From Gemmatimonadota bacterium (GTDB taxonomy: Bacteria > Gemmatimonadota > Gemmatimonadetes > Gemmatimonadales > GWC2-71-9): DNA of 36,928 nucleotides. The DNA is taken from positions 1-36,928 of the forward strand of contig JACQVB010000173.1 in assembly GCA_016209985.1 (NCBI GenBank), written 5' to 3'. Shown piece after piece: positions 32,550-36,928 of the stretch. The notes beneath the pieces were generated by a model, which saw only the letters and a list, made by a program, of their open reading frames with translations, was not told where the DNA came from and made no database searches. A program made the translations under genes and the position numbers. Position 1 is the first letter of the stretch. Every line of letters begins with the position of its first letter.

Positions 32550-32780
32550 CTATTGCGGATCCGTCGGGTCACCGAACACGGCGGCGAGCCAAGGCGGCAG
32601 CCGGTTGGTGTAGGCATATATGATAATTCTCGCTCCAAAAACGGCGGCAATCACGCCTCCCACGATGCCGCGCAGCTGCGATCCGCCGGCGAGGCGTGCC
32701 CCGGACCAGATGCCAAGAACGCCCCCGGCAACCAACAACGCGCCAAGCAAAGCGAGGAGAACCCGGTAGCGAAGGGGCAT
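32550..32780 (-). CDS. Small two-helix membrane protein
   Basis: A 76-residue protein from the ATG at 32780. Two membrane helices fill most of it (YRVLLALLGALLVAGGVLGI and LRGIVGGVIAAVFGARIIIY), followed by YTNRLPPWLAAVFGDPTDPQ. No family recognised. On its own strand it starts 17 bp after a perfect GTTAGGC attC core (32797-32803), and another core (GCCTAAC on its strand, 32537-32543) lies just after its stop. So this is exactly the size and layout of a single-gene integron cassette. Confidence 0.65.
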   Translation of the reverse strand: MPLRYRVLLALLGALLVAGGVLGIWSGARLAGGSQLRGIVGGVIAAVFGARIIIYAYTNRLPPWLAAVFGDPTDPQ

Positions 32781-32796
32781 CGTCGTTTGGCCGTCG

Positions 32797-32862
32797 GCCT
32801 AACGATCCGCCGATCACCTGCGAGCCGCGTCGCGGCTCGTCAGGTGCATCGGCATGTTGGGC
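32797..32862 (-). other. Integron-type attC recombination site
   Basis: The 66-bp site has GCCTAAC at 32797-32803 and GTTGGGC at 32856-32862 as outer cores (RYYYAAC/GTTRRRY). Between them are nested inverted repeats: GCCGAT/ATCGGC, CACCTG/CAGGTG and CGAGCCGCG/CGCGGCTCG, interrupted on one side by single unpaired bases (T, C). Unpaired extra bases in an imperfect palindrome are what integron integrases recognise. The fold is good enough to call from sequence; no integrase gene is in the window. Confidence 0.82.
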
Positions 32863-33086
32863 GGCGGATCTGCACGGCCGCGCTGAGTGGCGCGACGCCG
32901 AGACCGGCGACGAGCGCAACCGCGACGCGGCGCCAAATCCGATGCACGACGCCCTCCGGTGAGGGCGTTCGGCACCCGACCGCCGGACGAACGCAGTACT
33001 CTACGGTTCGCAACGACGGAAGTGCTGATGAACCCCTCACAGTATTCTGATGAAGCGACGTGGATACTCTGATGAAGATCCGTAAG

Positions 33087-34272
33087 TTACAATCCGAGGT
33101 GGGGCAGGAGCCACCCAAAGATAGCCTCCATCACGCCGGGCCGCGGCCCCTCGCTCTCACACATCGTGCCCCCATCAACCAGCTCATGGTTGGCGTTGGG
33201 GAACACGGTGATCGTGAAGTCCTTCTGGAGGCCGTCCCGGATGCGCTCGAGGGTGGCAACGCTCCGTGAGACGGGGACACTGGTATCCCGTCCTCCATAC
33301 AGCCACAATCCAGGGGTTGCGACCCGCTCCAGGTATGGGACCGGGTCGAAGCCCGATGGACCTGCTTCGTCGAGACGGCGCTTGATCTCCGCTTCCGAAA
33401 GGCCCGACGGCGCACAGGCGTTGTCGCCAGTCAGGACGCTGTACAACTCCTCTTCCCCCAGCGTGACCGCCGGACCCGAGCCGATGATCATGAACGCAAC
33501 CTCCTCGGGAGCCAGCGCGGCTGCGGTAGGCACCACCCACCCTCCCTGGCTGAAGCCGAACAGCCCGAGGCGGCTCGAATCGAGGTCCGGATGCGTTTGC
33601 AAAACGTCGATGGCCCCAAGCAGGTCGCCGGCCACCAGGGGGAAGTAGTCGGCGTCGTGTATCGGACAACAGGAGCCCCCGGATTCCCCACGCCCCGGCG
33701 GTCGTACGACAGAACCGCGATGCCAACACGATGTAACCATGGCTGGCCAACTCTTGGCTGAGTGCCGAGTAGTGGCCCCGAGCTACGCCGAGTCCATGTG
33801 AAAGCACGATTACGGGCCACCCCGAGTGCGTTGGAGGTGGCGCAGGGACCGCATCGGTGCGAGCCGCGAGGCCGGTCGTTGCCCAGCCCCGCATGTCGCT
33901 GGGCGGAAGGTCCAGGTACCGGCGCGTCATCATGGAATCGACCAGTCCAGGGTCCGTGAAGTAGCTCGCCTTGTTCCCGCTGGTGCCGCGCCGCGCTGGG
34001 TACCACAGTCTCACTGTCAGAGGGCGAGTCTGAATGTGACGTGATGTTGCGCGACTGGAGTCAGTGAGGTGGAGTGTCAACGTGCCGACATCGAAGGGGC
34101 CGCTCGGGGCCGGGATGGGTAGCCGCTGGCTCCAGTCGGGAGACTGCGGAAGGGGTGGCCGCTGGCATGCGGCGAGAGAGATCCAAATCCACACGAGAGC
34201 AAGGGACCGTCCGTACCTGGAGCATGGCCAGGATTCGGAGTTATCGGACGCTCGAATCTCTGAAATACCCAT
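33087..34272 (-). pseudogene. Broken, possibly chimeric alpha/beta-hydrolase gene
   Basis: The N-terminal part (from about 34272) starts with a lipoprotein-type leader (WIWISLAACQRPP) and reads PLTVRLWYPARRGTSGNKAS and GWPVIVLSHGLGVARGHYSA, like platelet-activating-factor acetylhydrolase-type enzymes, as far as SHGYIVL near 33735. The sense then moves to another frame (GIAVLSYDRRGVGNPGA, about 33690-33730) and to a third (DADYFPLVAGDLLGAIDVLQ, SSRLGLFGFSQGGWVVPTAA, nucleophile Ser in GFSQGG, then NANHELVDGG) to 33087. Two frameshifts within about 60 bp make it non-functional unless they are base-call errors. The second half resembles a different hydrolase branch, so the junction may also be a recombination scar. 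Confidence 0.7.
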
Positions 34273-34373
34273 GTAGGCAGCCAGGCGGGCTGCGGCTCGA
34301 CTTTCACCCCCCTGGGCCCTCATGGTCACCGAGTCCCGACCTGGGCAGCAGCCACGCGAAGGTGGGTGCCGAC

Positions 34374-34802
34374 CTAAGCGCCTCGATACACGAGTCGCCC
34401 GATCCACGCGGCGACTAGGAACTCCCCCGCGCTCCATCCCCACACCTTCCACGCGAGGCTCCACGGAAACAGCCGCCATTCGGTCATGACGAGGAAGGGG
34501 AAGAACGACGCCAGCACCCAGGCGAGCCCGGCGGCGACGAGCAACGCCTGACCCCTGGGGAACACCTGGGCGATGATGACGAACAAGAGCACGATCGCGA
34601 GTCCCAGGCCGAGGCGGACGAGGGTGTGCGTCACGAACGGGCCCGCGCCCATGGGGATCTGGAGCCCGATCCGGGCGAAGGCGACCGACATTTCCCGGTA
34701 CCCGAACGCCGCGGCCATGAGGATGCCGCTCACGAAGACCCACACGCCGGCGGCGAGCCCGGCGGCCAGGAGTCGTGGCACGGCGATGTCGGCTGTGCTC
34801 AT
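34374..34802 (-). CDS. Four-helix membrane protein of unknown function
   Basis: A 142-residue protein from the ATG at 34802 with AAGGAG 6 nt upstream. Four predicted membrane helices: LLAAGLAAGVWVFVSGILMA, LVRLGLGLAIVLLFVIIAQV, ALLVAAGLAWVLASFFPFLV and a shorter last one (WSAGEFLVAAWIGRLVY). GYREMSVAFARIGLQIPMG is the main loop. It matches no family I can name with certainty. Upstream lies a degraded AGGTGTC-family repeat, and downstream a broken hydrolase. Confidence 0.72.
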   Translation of the reverse strand: MSTADIAVPRLLAAGLAAGVWVFVSGILMAAAFGYREMSVAFARIGLQIPMGAGPFVTHTLVRLGLGLAIVLLFVIIAQVFPRGQALLVAAGLAWVLASFFPFLVMTEWRLFPWSLAWKVWGWSAGEFLVAAWIGRLVYRGA

Positions 34803-34820
34803 TGGGTGCTCCTTACAGAA

Positions 34821-34905
34821 GTGTTAGGTGTCGGGTGTTGGGTGTCAGGGGCCCTTCCACGCCCTGGACAAGAAATACCTGAAAGCCGACACCAGGCACC
34901 TGATT
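34821..34905. repeat. AGGTGTC-family heptamer hairpin, site 3 (degraded)
   Basis: Four heptamers (GTGTTAG, GTGTCGG, GTGTTGG, GTGTCAG) at 34821-34848 are followed by a complementary but decayed half at 34887-34905 (GACACCAGGCACCTGA). It lies in the leader of the four-helix membrane protein, starting 19 bp from its start codon. The rest of the gap up to 35034 holds no convincing gene. Confidence 0.65.
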
Positions 34906-35034
34906 CCGGTTCGTAGCGCCAGCGCGCCGCGCGCCACCAGCCAAGCGTGCAGCGCCGTCCAGTAGACCTCCGGAAGACGAGGCTTCTTCCCAAAGCGCAA
35001 CTGGCCGACGCCCCTCGATCACCGGCGTCTGCAG

Positions 35035-35595
35035 TCAGCGCGTCGCCACACGCTCGAGCGCCTTGAACGCGACGGACCACGCTCGTTCCTGCCAAACGCG
35101 CGCCTCCTCCCACTCGGGGCTGCTGCGCCAGCCGGAGTGAACCAGATGCACGCGCGTGCCGGGCCCCTCCGGCACGAACGACACCACGACGTGCGTCAAC
35201 GGGTCGGCCGTGTTCGCGAACGCCTTGAATTGCTGGGGACTGCGCCACTGAACGGCGAGGAGCTGGTCTGCTGCCAGTGCGGTAATCCGACAACCGATGG
35301 TGCTGTTGTTCTCCCGATCGGCCGGCTCCCAGAACAGCTCGTACTTGCCGCCGACCCTGGGATCCACGTCGGCTGCGGCGGTGAGCCACGACACGAGTCG
35401 CTCGTTGTTGGTAAAGTAGGCGAACGCCTCCGCAGGTGAAACCGGGAGGAGTACCGATATCGTCAGGATTCGGTCGGCGGCCGGCGCAACGGCATCGCGT
35501 GGTCCGGGCATGCGTTGTCCCTCCGCTGGGGTCGCGGGCGCTAACGTCACGACGAACAAGATTCCGACAATCGGTGACAAGCGCGTCTTCTTCAT
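35035..35595 (-). CDS. Secreted SRPBCC (AHSA1-like) domain protein
   Basis: I start at the ATG at 35595 (GGGGGG a few bases upstream), giving 186 residues with a signal peptide (SPIVGILFVVTLAPATPAEG). The rest is a START/SRPBCC helix-grip domain of the AHSA1 type: VLLPVSPAEAFAYFTNNERL, VDPRVGGKYELFWEPADREN, VSFVPEGPGTRVHLVHSGW and VWQERAWSVAFKALERVA. AHSA1-like proteins are normally cytoplasmic, so the clear signal peptide is unusual and suggests an exported ligand-binding form. Ligand unknown. Confidence 0.85.
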   Translation of the reverse strand: MKKTRLSPIVGILFVVTLAPATPAEGQRMPGPRDAVAPAADRILTISVLLPVSPAEAFAYFTNNERLVSWLTAAADVDPRVGGKYELFWEPADRENNSTIGCRITALAADQLLAVQWRSPQQFKAFANTADPLTHVVVSFVPEGPGTRVHLVHSGWRSSPEWEEARVWQERAWSVAFKALERVATR

Positions 35596-35704
35596 ATGAA
35601 CCCCCCAGGGGCGACGCAAACCCGATCGGGGCACAGGAGGGCCGGATCGGTGTCGACCGCGTCGCTTTCTGAGCGTTTCTCGAAGCGGAAGGCTCCGGGG
35701 TAAT

Positions 35705-35911
35705 TCACGGGGCGGGAAAGCGCTCCAGCACCCATGCGATCATCTGATCCCAGACGCCGGTCGCGAACGGTTCCGTTCTGAGCGCCTCTCGCGGAGAGGT
35801 CGCGGCTTCGAGCTCGTGGTCCGCCTCGACCCCGCGGCCGCCGCACAAATAAATGTCTTCCTTGTATCGCGCGCCCGCCAGCTGCAAACGCTTGTTAGGG
35901 CTCACGCGCAA
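35705..35911 (-). CDS. Doubtful ORF beginning inside an attC-like half-site
   Basis: The first residues (VSPNKRLQLAGARYKEDIYL) translate the sequence CCCTAACAAGCGTTTGCAGC, a RYYYAAC core followed by an AAGCGTTTGC stem half as in many attC sites. Such PNKRLQL starts usually mark read-through of attC, not a protein. The remainder (TEPFATGVWDQMIAWVLERF) may be the tail of a lost gene. Low confidence that it is expressed. Confidence 0.3.
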   Translation of the reverse strand: MRVSPNKRLQLAGARYKEDIYLCGGRGVEADHELEAATSPREALRTEPFATGVWDQMIAWVLERFPAP

Positions 35912-36200
35912 AGCGCCTCCAGTGTTTCGGGTCTCGGCTAGTGTGGATTACGGCCCGAATCGACACAAGCTCGGTCGATAGCGAATAGTACACGGCGTAT
36001 GGGAAGTGATCTACAAGGACGCGGCGCAACTTCCTGTAGACCTCCGGCCCGGCCTCTGGCGCCTGTTTGAGCAATTCGAAGGTGGTATCGAGCTCATCCA
36101 GAAGCTGCTCGCCGAGTCCCGAACGTTGTGCTTCATACCATGAAAAAGCCTCCGCGATATGGGCGGAGGCTTCGGCTCGGATGTCCAGGCGGTAGCTCAC
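35895..36200 (-). CDS. RelE/ParE-superfamily toxin
   Basis: A 101-residue protein overlapping its antitoxin gene by 4 bp (36197-36200). It has the ParE/RelE fold pattern: YRLDIRAEASAHIAEAFSWY, ERSGLGEQLLDELDTTFELL-type helices, then VYRKLRRVLVDHFPYAVYYS, LVSIRAVIHTSRDPKHWRRF. The final HTSRDPKHWRRR-like block is typical of the ParE-like branch that pairs with TIGR02574-type antitoxins. ParE members poison gyrase and RelE members cut mRNA; which applies here cannot be decided. The module lies directly after attC-type cores, a common place for stabilising toxin-antitoxin cassettes. Confidence 0.88.
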   Translation of the reverse strand: MSYRLDIRAEASAHIAEAFSWYEAQRSGLGEQLLDELDTTFELLKQAPEAGPEVYRKLRRVLVDHFPYAVYYSLSTELVSIRAVIHTSRDPKHWRRFAREP

Positions 36201-36415
36201 CGTGATTTGCGGAGCTTACGCTGTACTTCCTCCCACGTCTGAGGTGGCTCGGGGGAGGGATTGTCTAGGATATGATCGAGTTCAGCCTTGTGCCAGTCGG
36301 AAACAGGAACTGACTCTGGACTTGGCGTGAGACTATCCCAAACCTCGCTAATCAAGTCGAGGCGCTCATCCGGCGGCAGCTTGAGAATCTCTTCGAGAAG
36401 AGCTTTCGGAGTCAT
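36197..36415 (-). CDS. Addiction-module antitoxin (TIGR02574-like)
   Basis: A 72-residue protein. The pattern ALLEEILKLPPDERLDLISE, VWDSLTPSPESVPVSDWHKA, ELDHILDNP and then WEEVQRKLRKSR is that of the addiction-module component encoded upstream of ParE/RelE-type toxins. It is mostly helical and would wrap the toxin. It starts 17 bp from a GTTAGGC core on its own strand (36432-36438), so the gene sits at the very beginning of a cassette. Confidence 0.88.
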   Translation of the reverse strand: MTPKALLEEILKLPPDERLDLISEVWDSLTPSPESVPVSDWHKAELDHILDNPSPEPPQTWEEVQRKLRKSR

Positions 36416-36431
36416 AGGAGTAAGATCACGG

Positions 36432-36468
36432 GCCTAACCTTATGGGGCAAGACCGCGTGAGGCCTAAC
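36432..36468 (-). other. Two attC-type cores in direct orientation, 30 bp apart
   Basis: On the minus strand GTTAGGCC occurs at both 36468-36461 and 36438-36431. Only 23 bp separate the cores, too little for a full attC between them, so this is a site remnant or a rearranged junction. The IS110-type element begins immediately to the right. Confidence 0.5.
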
Positions 36469-36486
36469 GCATATTGAGAGCACGCC

Positions 36487-36534
36487 CCTTGTTGGTACCA
36501 TGAAGTCGGCCAAGACGCATGGACCCCAACAAGG
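36487..36534 (+). promoter_or_regulatory. Hairpin hiding the transposase ribosome site
   Basis: CCTTGTT (36487-36493) pairs with AACAAGG (36528-36534), and GGT-CCATG inside pairs with CATGGACC, giving a stem of about 15 bp. The AAGGAG ribosome site of the transposase (36531-36536) lies in the right arm, so transcripts entering from outside would have it sequestered. Such shielding from read-through transcription is known from other insertion sequences. Confidence 0.55.
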
Positions 36535-36544
36535 AGCGGCTCTC

Positions 36545-36928
36545 ATGAAACGGAGTACGAAGTATGTCGCGCTGGACGTGCATCAGGCAACCACGGTGGC
36601 CTCCGTGCGAGAGGAGAGTGGGCGGGTGATTGCCCGGACCATTCTGCCGACCGAGGACGGCCCGATCGTCGAGTTCTTCCGCGGGATGCGCGGGACCATT
36701 CACGTGGCCTTCGAGGAAGGGACCCAGGCCCAGTGGTTACACGATCTGCTGGAGCCACTGGTGCATCGGGTGGTGGTGTGCGATCGGCGCGGGGAGGCGC
36801 GGCGGGGGAATAAGGGCGACCAGGTGGATGCCGACGCCCTCTCGGAGCTGCTCCGGCGGGGTAGCCTGCGCGCGGTGTATCACGGGGGCGCGGAGCGGGC
36901 CACGCTGAAGGAGCTCACCCGCGCCTAC
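36545..36928 (+). CDS. IS110-family DEDD transposase, N-terminal part
   Basis: The first 128 codons of a transposase that continues past the window. The N-terminal DEDD (RuvC-like) domain is clear: first Asp in KYVALDVHQATT, Glu in HVAFEEGTQAQW, Asp residues in NKGDQVDADALSELL, then GSLRAVYHGGAERATLKELT. IS110 transposases act by RNA-guided recombination rather than by DDE chemistry and usually add a C-terminal domain with a catalytic Ser, which is outside the window. AAGGAG lies 8 nt upstream of the ATG at 36545. No frameshift is seen in the visible part. Confidence 0.93.
   Translation, partial: MKRSTKYVALDVHQATTVASVREESGRVIARTILPTEDGPIVEFFRGMRGTIHVAFEEGTQAQWLHDLLEPLVHRVVVCDRRGEARRGNKGDQVDADALSELLRRGSLRAVYHGGAERATLKELTRAY

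Larger units (their letters stand above)
36469..36928 (+). mobile_element. IS110-family insertion sequence, left part only
   Basis: The transposase gene runs off the window at 36928. The left end must lie between the attC-type core (36468) and the hairpin at 36487; no terminal inverted repeat is needed in this family. About 70 bp of non-coding DNA precede the gene. IS110-type elements carry a bridge RNA in a non-coding end; the short left end here makes the unseen right side a likely place for it. Confidence 0.65.

Noticed and set aside
32840-33118. Minus-strand ORF between the attC and the broken hydrolase
   Set aside because: Only a short signal-like stretch (VAVALVAGLGVAPLSAA) looks protein-like; the rest has no coding character and it overlaps the attC. 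The gap 32863-33086 holds nothing else I can support.
34821-34848. GTTAGGT and GTTGGGT inside the AGGTGTC-type repeat as attC cores
   Set aside because: They are part of the heptamer array and have no partner RYYYAAC or attC-like stem at the right distance.
34813-35022. Minus-strand ORF between the SRPBCC and four-helix protein genes
   Set aside because: It reads partly through the degraded heptamer repeat and shows no domain or ribosome site.

Overview
This is a GC-rich stretch of bacterial chromosome. I saw no plasmid or phage backbone. The mix of genes suggests a soil or sediment member of the Gemmatimonadota or a related lineage: many secreted peptidases (M1, M28, S9, P1, trypsin-like), paired LytS-type kinases and LytTR regulators, DUF4384 and DUF1624 proteins, PQQ-type propellers and a short multihaem-like cytochrome. 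That placement is an inference from gene content only; there is no rRNA or other phylogenetic marker here.

Layout. 1-5.8 kb: two tandem DUF4384 secreted proteins, then a divergent pair of secreted metallopeptidases (M1 on -, propeller plus M28 on +). 5.8-9 kb: a small lipoprotein behind a good sigma-54-type promoter match, tRNA-Lys(CTT), a Big2-like/trypsin-like protease, and a minus-strand pair (zinc-ribbon/SH3 membrane protein and a small helical protein). 9-12.9 kb: an S9 dipeptidyl-peptidase, a small membrane protein and a lectin-fold-like secreted protein. 12.9-17.5 kb: a catabolic cassette made of an APC amino-acid permease, a methylmalonate/malonate-semialdehyde dehydrogenase and a class III aminotransferase. 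17.5-30.6 kb: a P1 (DmpA-type) peptidase behind a strongly structured 100-nt leader, a decayed metallopeptidase, two LytS/LytTR operons, a DUF1624 membrane acyltransferase-like protein, NTF2-fold proteins, a dihaem cytochrome and a PQQ-type propeller protein. 30.6-36.9 kb: an accessory region of short genes, two toxin-antitoxin modules, a MITE-like element, broken genes, integron attC-type sites and the start of an IS110-family insertion sequence.

Two patterns stand out. First, at least six intergenic spaces hold arrays of very short (7 bp, once 9 bp) tandem repeats. In five of them the array is followed, after a short loop, by the same unit on the opposite strand, so each can form a long snap-back hairpin; the M28 leader array has the repeats but no inverted half. 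A seventh, decayed copy lies at 34.8 kb. The unit differs from site to site (AGGTGTC, GGTGCGT, TAAGGGTT+1, AGTGAGA) while the architecture stays the same. Several touch or supply the stop codon, start region or signal-peptide n-region of the flanking gene. Second, the right end looks like an integron cassette array without an integrase in view. It has one convincing attC fold (32797-32862), one degenerate attC (31537-31596), isolated GCCTAAC/GTTAGGC cores, toxin-antitoxin cassettes, and an IS110-type element beginning right next to two such cores.
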